In this document: positions 15,026 through 23,504 of the stretch, piece after piece
How the letters are laid out: each line of letters opens with the position of its first letter
Position numbering within the stretch: the first letter of the stretch is position 1
Assembly (NCBI RefSeq): GCF_015999245.1
Contig: NZ_JAEAMR010000020.1
Coordinates: 1-38,783, forward strand
DNA length: 38,783 bases
Source: Streptomyces sp. AV19
Lineage (GTDB): Bacteria > Actinomycetota > Actinomycetes > Streptomycetales > Streptomycetaceae
Reading direction: 5' to 3'
The notes under the pieces: generated by a model
Told to the model about the DNA's origin: nothing
What the model saw: only the letters and a program-made list of their open reading frames with translations
The model's database searches: none
Translations under genes and position numbers: made by a program

Positions 15026-15054
15026 CGCGGCCACCGCCGACGGCGGTGGCCGCG
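15026..15054. terminator. perfect 13-bp hairpin with 3-nt loop
   Basis: CGCGGCCACCGCC (15026-15038) pairs exactly with GGCGGTGGCCGCG (15042-15054) around GAC. It is of terminator strength, but no gene ends nearby. It could end an unannotated small RNA or lie in the remnant of a lost gene. Confidence 0.55.
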
Positions 15055-15270
15055 CTTGCCCGTCAGTACCGTACGCACCGTCAAAAGCGCCCGCGTCAGC
15101 GGTTCGCAACCGCCTGCGCCCGGCCGCCGCAGGGCTCCTCGCCGTCTCCGCGGCGGCCGTCCCGGTGGTCATGCGGCGGCACCGGAGGGCGGCCCCCGGG
15201 GAAGTGGCCGGGGCGCTGGTGCGCCGTTCCTGACGGCCCGCTAGTGTTCCCCGAACGGAAGCCGGAACCA

Positions 15271-15311
15271 CACGCGTTCACCCGTTCTTGGGGCGAGGGG
15301 AAGAACGCGTG
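15271..15311 (+). promoter_or_regulatory. two mutually exclusive stems in the leader of the secreted-protein gene
   Basis: CACGCGTTC (15271-15279) pairs with GAACGCGTG (15303-15311). CGTTCTT (15283-15289) pairs with AAGAACG (15301-15307). The downstream arms overlap, so only one stem can form at a time. They lie about 100 nt upstream of the start at 15410. Confidence 0.35.
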
Positions 15312-15409
15312 GGTCCGGCCGCGGCGGAGGGAACCCTCAGCGGGGGAACTCCCTCTCCCCAGCCGAGATTCGAGCAGAGGCGGACACAACCCGAATGCGG
15401 GGGCAGTTG

Positions 15410-16486
15410 ATGACAGGAAGAGTCGCACAGCGACGGTCGTCGGTCGTGCGGAAGACGGCCAGGAGCGCGGCGGTGGCGCTCACGGCCGGGATCGTGCTCG
15501 CGGGCACCGTGGCGGCCGCGCAGGCCGCTCCCGCCGCCCCGGCCACACCCGAATGCGGCCCGCTGCGCGCGGCGGCCGCCCACAGGGCGGTCCCGGCCGC
15601 CGCGGCACCGGGCGACGGGCAGGTGCCCGAGGCGTCGTACGCGGCGACCAGTGCCCGCAAGGTCTCCTTCACCGTCGCCAACGCCCAGGCGCCCATCGGC
15701 CTGTGGTCGAAGGCGGCCCTGACCCTGCGCACCCCCGTCGCCAAGGGCACGGTGCGCCTCGACCTCGCCAGCCGCGGTTTCAGCACCGACTCGGTGACGG
15801 TCCAGCGCTACGTCCCGGCCAAGCACACCTGGGTGGACCTCGACTCCCGCCCCGGCAGCGGCAGCTGGCCGCACCGCGGCACCCTCACCTTCCCGGTCTC
15901 GGCCAAGGACGCGAGCCCCCGCCACCCGCACTCCGTGGCGCTCCGCTTCCAGGACCTCGACCGTCCCGGCCGCCTCACCGTCAACGCCTCCGTCACGGAT
16001 GGCCACGGCCGCACCCTCCGGGCCCCCGCCCGGACGGTGATCGCCACCCGGCCGCAGGTGAGCGTGAGCGGCTGGCAGGGCACCCCGTCCCTGGCGCGCG
16101 GCGGCGCGGCGCAGACGTTCACCCTCAAGGTCCGCAACACCACCAACCGCACCTACCCCGCGCTGAACGTCAACTACTTCGCCTACGGCGCGGGCAAGCA
16201 GCACGCCCTCACCCCCAAGGACCTGCTGCTCCAGCAGTACCGCCCCGGCCGCGGCTGGGAGAAGGTCAACCTGACGGCCGGCGGCTGCGACCCGGGCATG
16301 GGCGCCGCGCTGCGCCCCGGGAAGCGCGCCCTCGCGCCGGGCGCCACGGCCGTCTACCGGCTGCGGCTGTCGGTGGCCAAGTCCGCGCCGCGCGACGTGG
16401 TCAGGGCCGACAGCGGGGTCTCGGTGAACAACGGCGACCAGTCGTTCTTCTCCCGCCGGCTGCTCTTCGCCATCCACGGCAAGTAG
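15410..16486 (+). CDS. secreted protein with beta-sandwich-like repeats, function unknown
   Basis: A 358-aa protein with a Sec signal peptide (Arg-rich start, hydrophobic AAVALTAGIVLAGTVAAAQA, cleavage near AQA-AP). The mature part looks all-beta: alternating Val/Thr/Leu strands, segments such as KGTVRLDLASRGF and RYVPAKHTWVDLDSRPGSG, then a second module TFTLKVRNTTNRTYPALNV and YRPGRGWEKVNLTAGG. This resembles secreted proteins with signal-like or CARDB-type Ig folds. Two Cys in the mature region (after residue 45 and in AGGCDPG) may pair. ATG 15410 (MTGRVAQ) is preceded by a GGGGGC purine tract; ATG 15395 and TTG 15407 are alternatives. It is not recognised further. A perfect terminator follows. 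Confidence 0.75.
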   Translation: MTGRVAQRRSSVVRKTARSAAVALTAGIVLAGTVAAAQAAPAAPATPECGPLRAAAAHRAVPAAAAPGDGQVPEASYAATSARKVSFTVANAQAPIGLWSKAALTLRTPVAKGTVRLDLASRGFSTDSVTVQRYVPAKHTWVDLDSRPGSGSWPHRGTLTFPVSAKDASPRHPHSVALRFQDLDRPGRLTVNASVTDGHGRTLRAPARTVIATRPQVSVSGWQGTPSLARGGAAQTFTLKVRNTTNRTYPALNVNYFAYGAGKQHALTPKDLLLQQYRPGRGWEKVNLTAGGCDPGMGAALRPGKRALAPGATAVYRLRLSVAKSAPRDVVRADSGVSVNNGDQSFFSRRLLFAIHGK

Positions 16487-16509
16487 GCGGACGGCGAGCG
16501 GTACGTGAG

Positions 16510-16547
16510 CTCGGGAGCCGTCCGGGGCGAACCGGACGGCTCCCGAG
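16510..16547 (+). terminator. 16-bp perfect terminator hairpin
   Basis: CTCGGGAGCCGTCCGG (16510-16525) pairs exactly with CCGGACGGCTCCCGAG (16532-16547) around GGCGAA, 24 bp after the secreted-protein stop. A short GTTGTT follows. It separates that gene from mscL. Confidence 0.85.
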
Positions 16548-16578
16548 GTTGTTGACGGGGAATTTGATGGCGGAACGG

Positions 16579-16584
16579 TAGCGT
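16579..16584 (+). promoter_or_regulatory. TAGCGT -10 candidate for mscL
   Basis: TAGCGT lies 42 nt upstream of the mscL start and follows the preceding gene's terminator. TTGACG (16552-16557) is a good -35 hexamer, but the 21-bp spacer is longer than normal, so the pairing is uncertain. Confidence 0.35.
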
Positions 16585-16625
16585 TCGGTGGACTTCGTCC
16601 GAAATGCCTGAAACCAGGAACCGTC

Positions 16626-17072
16626 ATGTTCAAGGGATTCAAGAACTTCGTCATGCGCGGCGACATCGTCGTCGTCGCGGTGGGGCTGATCATCGCGCTG
16701 GCGCTGAGCACCCTCATCAAGGCCTTCACGGACTCCGTGATCAACCCGATCATCGCCAGTGCCCAGGGCGGCCACTCCTTCGGACTCGGCTGGCAGCTGG
16801 GCCGGGCCGGGAACAAGGCCACCTACCTCGACCTCGGCTCGTTCATCTCGGCGGCGGTCTACTTCGTCATCTTCATGGCCGTCGTCTACTTCCTCATCGT
16901 CGTGCCGTACCGGCACGTCCAGACGCGGCGCGGCGTGACCGTCTTCGCGGAGCCCCTGCCGGTCAGGACCTGCCCCGCCTGCCTCGCGGAGGACGTGCCG
17001 ACGGCGGCGACCCGGTGCCGCTACTGCTGCGCCGACCTCCCCCCGGTGGGCACCATGCCGCCGCACCACTGA
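16626..17072 (+). CDS. mscL: large-conductance mechanosensitive channel MscL with zinc-ribbon-like tail
   Basis: A 148-aa protein. The N-terminal amphipathic helix MFKGFKNFVMRGDIVVVAVG, TM1 with the pore-lining GLIIALALSTLI, the periplasmic loop and TM2 (about 72-94, FISAAVYFVIFMAVVYFLIV) are typical of MscL, which opens under membrane tension to release solutes after osmotic downshock. The C-terminus is atypical. Where other MscL proteins have a charged helical bundle, this has RTCPACLAEDVPTAATRCRYC (C116, C119, C131, C134, also C135), a CxxC-x11-CxxC zinc-ribbon pattern. AGGAA lies just upstream of ATG 16626. It converges with the MFS gene with 12 bp between stops. Confidence 0.93.
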   Translation: MFKGFKNFVMRGDIVVVAVGLIIALALSTLIKAFTDSVINPIIASAQGGHSFGLGWQLGRAGNKATYLDLGSFISAAVYFVIFMAVVYFLIVVPYRHVQTRRGVTVFAEPLPVRTCPACLAEDVPTAATRCRYCCADLPPVGTMPPHH

Positions 17073-17084
17073 CGCCGTACGTGC

Positions 17085-18527
17085 TCACCGCCGCGAGGCG
17101 CTCAGGACCGGTTCGTCCGGCAGCGGTGAGCACACCCGGCGGGCCGTCGACCGGGCCCACGCCCCGGTGACCACCGCGCCCAGCACCAGCACCAGCGCCC
17201 CGAACCCCGCCAGCAGCCACCAGGCCGGGCCCGCCGCGGCCGTGAAGGCCGCGACGCCGGGCGCGGTGCCGCCCGGCAGGGACGCCGCCAGGACCGCGCC
17301 GGCCAGCGCCACACCGAGGGACACCCCCACCCGGCAGCTCGTCGTGCTGACCGCCGACGCCACGCCCGCCCGGTCGCGCGGCATGCCCGCGACCGCGAGC
17401 TGGGTGGCCGGTACGTCCACCAGCCCGACGCCCGCGCCCACGCAGGCCGAACCGGCCAGGAACGGCAGCGCACCCGGGCCGGCGCCGAACAGGGCCAGGA
17501 GCAGCGCGCCCGCCAGGAGGGCCCCGCCCGCCAGGACCAGCGGCGGCCGCGGGCCGCGCCGCGCCAGCAGCCGCCCCGCCAGCGGCGCGCACACCACCGT
17601 CGCCAGCGGCATCGGCAGCGTCCACACCCCGGCGGCCAGCGGGGACATCCCCCGGGCGTCCTGGAGGTAGAGCGTGCTGAGGAAGAGGTACCCGCCCAGC
17701 ACCGCGAAGGCCCCCAGCGAGATGACCACCGCGCCGCCGAACGGCGCGCTGCGGAAGAACCGCGGGTCGATCAGCGGGTCCGCGCGGCGGCGCTCGTACA
17801 GCGCCAGCCCGGCCAGCGCGGCGGCGGCGACCGCCGCGGCGGCCAGGACGGCGGGCGAACGGAACCCCCGGTGCGGGGCGTCGATGATCGCGTAGGTGAG
17901 CGGGCCCAGCAGCGCGACCACCAGCAGCTGGCCGACCGCGTCGAAGCGGCGGCGCACGGCCGCCCGCGACTCCGGCAGCCGGCGCGCGGCCAGGGCCAGC
18001 GCGGCCAGTCCCACCGGCAGGTTGATCCAGAACACCGACCGCCAGCCGGCCCCCGTCACCAGCGCCCCGCCCAGCAGCGGCCCCGCCGCCATGCCGATGG
18101 CGAACGAGGCGGTCCAGGCGCCGATGGCCCGCGCCCGGTGCGCCCCGTCCGGCGCGACGTGGCTGATCACCGAGAGGGACACCGGGCCGAGCGCCGCTCC
18201 GCCCAGCCCCTGCACCGCCCGGAAAGCGATCAGCTCGCCGGTCGAGGACGCCAGGCCGCACAGCACCGAACCGGCCGTGAACAGGGCGAAGCCGATCAGC
18301 AGGACCCGCCGCCGGCCGATCCGGTCGCCCGCCGAGCCGGCCAGCATGATCAGCGAGGCCACCAGCATGTTGTAGGCGTCGAGCGTCCACTGCATGCCCG
18401 CGACCGACGCGTGCAGCTCGCGCTGGATCGCGGGCAGGGCGACGTTGAGCGCCGTCGAGTCCAGGCCCACCATGAACACGGCCGTGCAGCACACGGCCAG
18501 CGCCAGGCGGAAGCGCCGGTCGGCCAT
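17085..18527 (-). CDS. DHA2-family MFS drug/H+ antiporter (EmrB/QacA type)
   Basis: A 480-aa protein with about 14 helices. Motif D1 of 14-TM pumps is seen as GLDSTALNVALPAIQRELHAS. Motif A is GDRIGRRRVLL, motif C lies in FAIGMAAGPLLGGALV, and GWRSVFWINLPVG is the usual helix 6 motif. The family exports toxic compounds or antibiotics using the proton gradient. ATG 18527 has GGGAG 8 nt upstream. The cupin gene's stop lies 2 nt before this start, so the two are probably translated from one mRNA. The substrate is not predictable from the sequence. Confidence 0.9.
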   Translation of the reverse strand: MADRRFRLALAVCCTAVFMVGLDSTALNVALPAIQRELHASVAGMQWTLDAYNMLVASLIMLAGSAGDRIGRRRVLLIGFALFTAGSVLCGLASSTGELIAFRAVQGLGGAALGPVSLSVISHVAPDGAHRARAIGAWTASFAIGMAAGPLLGGALVTGAGWRSVFWINLPVGLAALALAARRLPESRAAVRRRFDAVGQLLVVALLGPLTYAIIDAPHRGFRSPAVLAAAAVAAAALAGLALYERRRADPLIDPRFFRSAPFGGAVVISLGAFAVLGGYLFLSTLYLQDARGMSPLAAGVWTLPMPLATVVCAPLAGRLLARRGPRPPLVLAGGALLAGALLLALFGAGPGALPFLAGSACVGAGVGLVDVPATQLAVAGMPRDRAGVASAVSTTSCRVGVSLGVALAGAVLAASLPGGTAPGVAAFTAAAGPAWWLLAGFGALVLVLGAVVTGAWARSTARRVCSPLPDEPVLSASRR

Positions 18528-18529
18528 GG

Positions 18530-19006
18530 TCACCGCTCCCGGAGGGCGGGCTCCGGCACGGGACGGGCCGGCGGGTCGCCCAGGGAGCCGAGGTACAGCA
18601 CGTACAGGACCAGCGGTCCCGGGCCCTCGTTGACGCCGACGTGCGCGGTGTCCGGGCCGCTCGGCTCGACGAGCGCCTGCCCGGCGGCGTACCGGACCGG
18701 GCCCCCGCCGGCCGCCTCGTAGCGGGTGAGCGTGCCCTCGCCGACCACCGCGAGCAGCCGCCCGTCGTGGTAGTGCCACCCGGTCGAGCCGCCCGGCGGA
18801 ATCGTGATCCGCCGGAACCCGAATACCTCGGGACCCCGGAACCGCAGGTCCGCTCCCGCGTCGCGGCATCCCGTCGCGAGGTCCTCCACCAGCGGTTCCG
18901 CGGTACGCCCGGCGCCGTTCACCCGGACCCGCCGCGGATTCGCCCGGCAGCGCGGCGCGGTGGTTTTCCCGGACCGGTGGTGGACGGAATTCCTCGGCGA
19001 AGTCAC
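18530..19006 (-). CDS. small cupin-domain protein
   Basis: A 158-aa protein with a single cupin barrel. Motif 1 is seen in GGSTGWHYHDGRLLAVVGEG (HxH followed by the turn Gly). Motif 2 is reduced: VEPSGPDTAHVGVNEG contributes one His. It may bind a metal and act as a small enzyme or sensor. GTG 19006 is chosen because GGGAGA precedes it with suitable spacing and the longer frame upstream is promoter-like sequence. Residues 1-40 are polar and basic with no homology visible. Tight linkage to the MFS pump suggests a role in handling or sensing the pump's substrate. Confidence 0.72.
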   Translation of the reverse strand: MTSPRNSVHHRSGKTTAPRCRANPRRVRVNGAGRTAEPLVEDLATGCRDAGADLRFRGPEVFGFRRITIPPGGSTGWHYHDGRLLAVVGEGTLTRYEAAGGGPVRYAAGQALVEPSGPDTAHVGVNEGPGPLVLYVLYLGSLGDPPARPVPEPALRER

Positions 19007-19290
19007 GGTATCTCCCGGTGGGTTGGTGCGAAGCGCGTGGAATATGCGGCGAATTCGTCTCCAGGCTAGGGAGCGGACCCTCTCCGTCCTGTCCCCCGAC
19101 AGGGGGTCGGACCAGGGGAAACGCCATCCACCGATCGGACGGCGAACGGGCCGCGGAGATGCCCGCGACGATTGGCCGGAGGGCCTGGCGGGAACAAGAC
19201 AGAAGGCCCGGATTACGGGCGGCACCACACCGCCCGACCTGCGCGGGAGAGAGCGGACGGCGAGAATCGGGCCGCACAGCGAGAAACGGG

Positions 19291-21363
19291 ATGAACCTCA
19301 TGGACACGCACGCCGGGCAGGATCCCCAGGGGAAGCGGTACGACGGGGCCGCGTTCGGGGAGTGGGCCTTCCTCCAGTTCCCGATCGGCATCGCGGTCTA
19401 CGACCGGGACAACCGGCTCGTGCGGGTCAACGACGAAATGGTCCGGCTCGTCGGCATGCCGGAGGAGGAGATGCGCGGCCGCCGCATGACCGAATTCCTC
19501 AGCGGCCAGCCCTTCGAGGATTTCGCGGACATCGCGGCCCGCGTCCTGCGCACCGGCGTCCCCGTCCGCACCGACAACTACTTCCCCGCCCCCGCCGACG
19601 GCAGCGAGCGGGCCACGGCCTGCTTCTTCACGCCCCTCACCGACGGCGACGGCGCCGTCCAGGGCGTGTCCATCGCCGCCCTCGACATCACCGAGGAGTA
19701 CCGCGCCCGGCAGCGGCTGGCCCTGGTCAGTGACGCCTCCGCGCGCATCGGGACCACGCTGGACGCCACCCGCACCGCGACGGAGCTGGCCGAGGCGACG
19801 GTCGGCCGCTTCGCCGACGCCGTCGGCGTGGACCTGCTGGAGCCCGGCGCCCCGGAGGGCGCCCCCACCCTGCGCCGCACCGCGTGGCGCACGGTCGCCG
19901 ACGGCGGCCCGCCCGCCGGCGCCGAGCCGTACGCCGTGCCGCCCGGCTCGCCGCCCGCCCTCGCCCTGGCCTCCGGGAAGCCGTCCCTGCACCGCGTCGA
20001 CGAGCCGGGCGTGCGCGCCTGGGCCGAGGCCTGCGGCGTCCTCGACGGCACGGGGACCGGCGGCGCGCGGTCCCTGCTCCTGCTGCCGCTGGACGCCCGC
20101 GACTCCGTCGTCGGCCTCGCGCTGTTCGTCCGCTCGGGTGAGACCGAGCCCTTCGACGTCCACGACCTGCCGCTCGCCGAGGAGATCGGCGCCCGCACCG
20201 CGGTGTGCATCGACAACGCCCGCCGCTACGCCCGCGAGCGCTCCGTCGCGCTCACCCTCCAGCGCAGCCTGCTGCCGGCCCGGCTGCCCAGTCACAGCGC
20301 CGTCGACGCCACCTCCCGCTATCTGCCCGCCACTTCGCAGGCCGGGATCGGCGGCGACTGGTACGACGTGATCCCGCTCTCCGGCGCGCGGGTCGCGCTC
20401 GTCGTCGGCGACATCGTCGGGCACGGGCTCCAGGCGTCGGCCACCATGGGCCGGCTGCGGGCGGCCGTGCGCACCCTCGCCGACATCGACCTGCCCCCCG
20501 ACGAACTCCTCACCCACCTCGACGACCTCGTCGTCCAGCTCAGCCAGGACCGCGCCGCGGAGGAGGGCGACGAGCCGCGCGAGATGGGCGCGTCCTGTCT
20601 GTACGCGGTCTACGACCCGGTCACCCGCCGCTGCGTGATGGCCCGGGCCGGCCATCCGCCCCCGGTGCTGGTGACCCCCGACGGCACGGCCCGCTTCGTG
20701 GGCCTGCCGGAGGGGCCGCACCTGGGCGTGGGCGGGCTGCCCTTCGAGTCGCTGGAGCTCGAACTTCCCGAGGGGAGCCTGCTCGCCCTCTACACCGACG
20801 GCCTTGTCGGGGGCGACGGGCCGGAGCCGGGCACGGGGTCGGAGACGCTGCGGGAGATGCTGGGCCGCTCGGCCGGCGCGCGCTCGCTGGAGCGCACCTG
20901 CGACGAGGTGCTGGCCCGGCTGCTCCCCGAGCGGCCCGCGGACGACATCGCCCTGCTGTTGGCCCGGACCCGGGCGCTGGGCGGCGGCCAGGTCGGCAGC
21001 TGGGAGCTGACGCCCCATCCGGCCTCGGTCGCCGAGGCGCGCAAGCGGGTGCTCGCCCAGCTGGAGGAGTGGGGGCTGGAGGAGCTCGCCTTCACCACCG
21101 AGCTCGTGGTCAGCGAGCTGGTGACCAACGCCATCCGGCACGCCGAACCGCCCATCCTGCTGCGGCTGATCCGCGACGGCGCGCTGATCTGCGAGGTCTC
21201 GGACGCCAGCAGCACCACGCCGCGCATGCGGCGGGCCCGGGTCTTCGACGAGGGGGGCCGGGGCCTGCTGCTGGTGGCCCAGCTGTGCCGGCGGTGGGGG
21301 ACGCGGTTCACCGCCGGCGGCAAGACGATCTGGGCGGAGCAGCCGCTGACGGAAGCGGCGTAG
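19291..21363 (+). CDS. PAS-GAF-PP2C (SpoIIE) phosphatase fused to an RsbW-like HATPase
   Basis: A 690-aa soluble regulator with four domains in order: PAS (about 20-140, IGIAVYDRDNRLVRVN), GAF (about 145-310), PP2C/SpoIIE phosphatase (about 325-558) and a histidine-kinase-like ATPase (about 570-688). Phosphatase metal sites are GGDWYD (354-359), GDIVGHG (373-379), YTDG (501-504) and DD (551-552). ATPase motifs are ELVTNAIRHA (609-618) and DEGGRGLLLV (653-662). Such proteins combine anti-anti-sigma phosphatase and anti-sigma kinase activities and regulate sigma factors in response to signals bound by PAS and GAF. ATG 19291 or ATG 19300 can be the start. No sigma or anti-sigma-antagonist gene adjoins, so it probably acts in trans. 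Confidence 0.92.
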   Translation: MNLMDTHAGQDPQGKRYDGAAFGEWAFLQFPIGIAVYDRDNRLVRVNDEMVRLVGMPEEEMRGRRMTEFLSGQPFEDFADIAARVLRTGVPVRTDNYFPAPADGSERATACFFTPLTDGDGAVQGVSIAALDITEEYRARQRLALVSDASARIGTTLDATRTATELAEATVGRFADAVGVDLLEPGAPEGAPTLRRTAWRTVADGGPPAGAEPYAVPPGSPPALALASGKPSLHRVDEPGVRAWAEACGVLDGTGTGGARSLLLLPLDARDSVVGLALFVRSGETEPFDVHDLPLAEEIGARTAVCIDNARRYARERSVALTLQRSLLPARLPSHSAVDATSRYLPATSQAGIGGDWYDVIPLSGARVALVVGDIVGHGLQASATMGRLRAAVRTLADIDLPPDELLTHLDDLVVQLSQDRAAEEGDEPREMGASCLYAVYDPVTRRCVMARAGHPPPVLVTPDGTARFVGLPEGPHLGVGGLPFESLELELPEGSLLALYTDGLVGGDGPEPGTGSETLREMLGRSAGARSLERTCDEVLARLLPERPADDIALLLARTRALGGGQVGSWELTPHPASVAEARKRVLAQLEEWGLEELAFTTELVVSELVTNAIRHAEPPILLRLIRDGALICEVSDASSTTPRMRRARVFDEGGRGLLLVAQLCRRWGTRFTAGGKTIWAEQPLTEAA

Positions 21364-21498
21364 GGCGTTTCCGGTGGGTCGGTGCGGGGCCTGCGGCGTC
21401 CGGTGCCGGGGGCATCTCCCAGCGGTGGCCGGGGGAGCTTCGCAAGGCGGAGCGCCGCCCGCGTACCGGGGGTACTCGGGCGACGCGACACACCTGGA

Positions 21499-21536
21499 CC
21501 CGGCCCGGCGGGGGTGAGCGGCCCCGCCGGGCCGGG
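21499..21536. terminator. 15-bp perfect bidirectional terminator hairpin
   Basis: CCCGGCCCGGCGGGG (21499-21513) pairs exactly with CCCCGCCGGGCCGGG (21522-21536) around an 8-nt loop. It ends 7 bp before the stop of the convergent M4 protease gene and probably terminates both transcripts. Confidence 0.85.
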
Positions 21537-21542
21537 AGCGGG

Positions 21543-23366
21543 TCAGCCCTTGGCCGACGGGGTGTTGGCCTCGGTCACGTTGACCGCGGCCCACGCCTTG
21601 TCCACCGCCTTGTACTCCGCGCTGCCGGAGCCGTGGATGTCCGCGGCCGCCTGGAGGGTGGCGGTGCGGGCCTGGTGGAAGTCGGTCGTGGAGACCATGT
21701 AGCGGGTGAGCGCCCGGTAGAAGATCTGCTCCGCCTTGTCGCGGCCGATCCCTGTCACCGTCGAGCCGTCGTGGGTGGGGGAGTCGTAGGAGACCTTGCC
21801 GATGGTCTTCTTGCCGCTGCCCTCGGCCAGCAGGTAGAAGGCGTGCGAGGAGACGCCGGAACCGGCGTGCACCTCACGGTCGTAGGACTCCTTGTCCCAG
21901 TAGTCGACCGTGCCCTCCAGCTTGTCGAGCGAGGGCTTGTCCAGCCGGCGCAGGAACTGCTGGTCGAGGCCGAGCTTCTCGCCCAGCAGGTAGTTCGGCG
22001 GGTTCTCCGGGTTGTTGGCCCTGAACTCCATGCCGGAGCCGAAGATGTCGGCGAGCGACTCGTTGAGGGAGCCCGCCTCGCCGAACTGGTTGCCCGCCGC
22101 GTCCACCCGGGTCGGCTGGAAGTTGGCGGTCGCCTCGATCACGCCGTGGGACAGCTCGTGCCCGGTGACGTCGAGGGCCACCAGCGGCTGCTTGAACGTT
22201 TCGCCGTCCCCGTCGCCGTAGAGCATGCAGCCGCAGTCCGGGGACCAGAAGGCGTTGCCCACCTTGTCGCCGAAGTGCACCAGGGCGTTCGGGCCCTTGC
22301 CGTCGTTCTTGATGCCGTTGCGGCCGAAGACGTTCTTGTAGTAGTCGAACGTGCTGGTGACGCCGTACTGGGCGTCGACGGCCGCGCTCACCGGGTCGGA
22401 CGCGGTGCCGTTGCCCCAGCGGTTGGTGCTGTTGGTGAACGCCTTGCCGCTGCCGAAGGCGTCCAGCTCCTTGCCGCCCGCGTCGCGGGTCTCGGCGCCG
22501 CCGCGGCTGGGGTCCTTGAGGGTGAAGGAGTCCTGCGCGGTCTGCGTGGTGGTGAGCTGGAGGGTGCCGTCGAAGATCGAGGCGCCGGTGCCGGTCGCCT
22601 GGGCGGGGAAGCCCGCCGCGGGCTTGGCGCCCGGGGCCTGCGGGGTGCGGGTGGCGCCCGTGCGCGGGGCGGCCGTGCGGCCCGAGGCGCGCAGGGCGGC
22701 CTTGAGCTTCGGGGAGATGAACGCGTCGGTCAGCGCGGTGGTGGCGATGACCTTGCCGGAGGCGGCGTCCACGGTCACGGCGCGCAGGGCGCCCTTCTCG
22801 GCCGCGCGGCCGCCGGTGACGGTCACCCGGTAGGCCAGGACGGCCTTGCCCGCGGTGGCGTCCACCACCAGCTCCGCCTTGCCGGCCGTGCCCCGGACCG
22901 ACTCGGCGGCCTTCGCCGCCGCCTGGCGCTCCGTCAGCTTCGGCGTGATGCTGGGGACGGCGACCTTGTGGCGGACGGCCCGGGTCGTGCCCAGGTAGGC
23001 GCTCCTGGCGTCGAGGTGGACGACGAGGTCGCCGCCGACCACCGGGACGCCCCGGTAGGCCCGCTCGAAGCGGACATGGCGCTTGCCCTCCGGGTCGACG
23101 AGGGCGTCCTTGACGACGAGCGTCTCCTTCACGCCGACGCCGGTGTCCTTGGCGTGGGCCGTGGCGGCGGCGCGGGCCGCCTTCACCACGTCGGCACCGG
23201 CGGCCCGGGTCGCCCCGGTGCCCGCGGCCTTGGCGGCGGAGGCGACGGTGCCGGGTGCGGACGGGCCGGCCGGGGCGGCCGTGGCCACGCCGGCCATGGT
23301 CGCCGCCGCTGCCACCGCGACGGCGACAGTCAGTATTCGTCCGCGGGAGGTGGGGGATGTACGCAC
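21543..23366 (-). CDS. secreted M4 (thermolysin-like) neutral metalloprotease
   Basis: A 607-aa preproenzyme: signal peptide (RTSPTSRGRIL, then an Ala/Val-rich core ending ATAAPA), FTP and PepSY propeptide regions (about 40-230), then the M4 catalytic domain. The zinc motif is GHELSHGVIE (HExxH), the third ligand Glu lies in AGSLNESLADIFG, and the substrate-binding His in HAGSGVSSHAFYLLAEG. The FWSPDCGCMLYGDGDG segment is typical. The enzyme is exported, processes itself and digests external protein with calcium and zinc. GTG 23366 is chosen because AAGGG lies 8 nt upstream and it opens a canonical signal peptide. A longer frame from GTG 23435 lacks a ribosome site. Confidence 0.92.
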   Translation of the reverse strand: MRTSPTSRGRILTVAVAVAAAATMAGVATAAPAGPSAPGTVASAAKAAGTGATRAAGADVVKAARAAATAHAKDTGVGVKETLVVKDALVDPEGKRHVRFERAYRGVPVVGGDLVVHLDARSAYLGTTRAVRHKVAVPSITPKLTERQAAAKAAESVRGTAGKAELVVDATAGKAVLAYRVTVTGGRAAEKGALRAVTVDAASGKVIATTALTDAFISPKLKAALRASGRTAAPRTGATRTPQAPGAKPAAGFPAQATGTGASIFDGTLQLTTTQTAQDSFTLKDPSRGGAETRDAGGKELDAFGSGKAFTNSTNRWGNGTASDPVSAAVDAQYGVTSTFDYYKNVFGRNGIKNDGKGPNALVHFGDKVGNAFWSPDCGCMLYGDGDGETFKQPLVALDVTGHELSHGVIEATANFQPTRVDAAGNQFGEAGSLNESLADIFGSGMEFRANNPENPPNYLLGEKLGLDQQFLRRLDKPSLDKLEGTVDYWDKESYDREVHAGSGVSSHAFYLLAEGSGKKTIGKVSYDSPTHDGSTVTGIGRDKAEQIFYRALTRYMVSTTDFHQARTATLQAAADIHGSGSAEYKAVDKAWAAVNVTEANTPSAKG

Positions 23367-23504
23367 TGTTCGCGCCCTTTGCGTAACGGCGGCCCGACGC
23401 GTGGCCGGGCCGCTGGCTTCGGGCGGTGCTGTCACTTGTGCACCGCGGGACCCTGTGGTCCCGGGCCGACGGTGCCAGCATTGGCATGCTCATGAAAAGA
23501 GAGT

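Larger units (their letters stand above)
14569..15409. other. 840 bp without a convincing gene; strong hairpin and structured leader
   Basis: The open frames here are Arg/Pro/Gly strings lacking domains, ribosome sites or conserved starts. One short stretch (about 15093-15230) reads like a basic tail with a hydrophobic segment (AAAGLLAVSAAAVPVV) but has no start codon in frame, so it may be gene debris. The region holds a perfect 13-bp hairpin (15026-15054), a 6-bp GCGGTT/AACCGC stem (15099-15113) and two competing stems before the secreted-protein gene. Confidence 0.5.

Noticed and set aside
15061..15130. tRNA-like GGTTCGCAACC stretch
   Set aside because: A 6-bp stem with 3-base loop is present, but no acceptor, D or anticodon arms can be drawn around it.
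14586..15271. Overlapping open frames on both strands in the 14.6-15.3 kb gap
   Set aside because: No ribosome sites, no recognisable motifs, and Arg/Pro/Ala composition expected of random GC-rich DNA.
15240..15409. c-di-AMP (ydaO) riboswitch upstream of the secreted-protein gene
   Set aside because: GGGAACC-like words occur, but the ordered conserved blocks of the riboswitch are not found.
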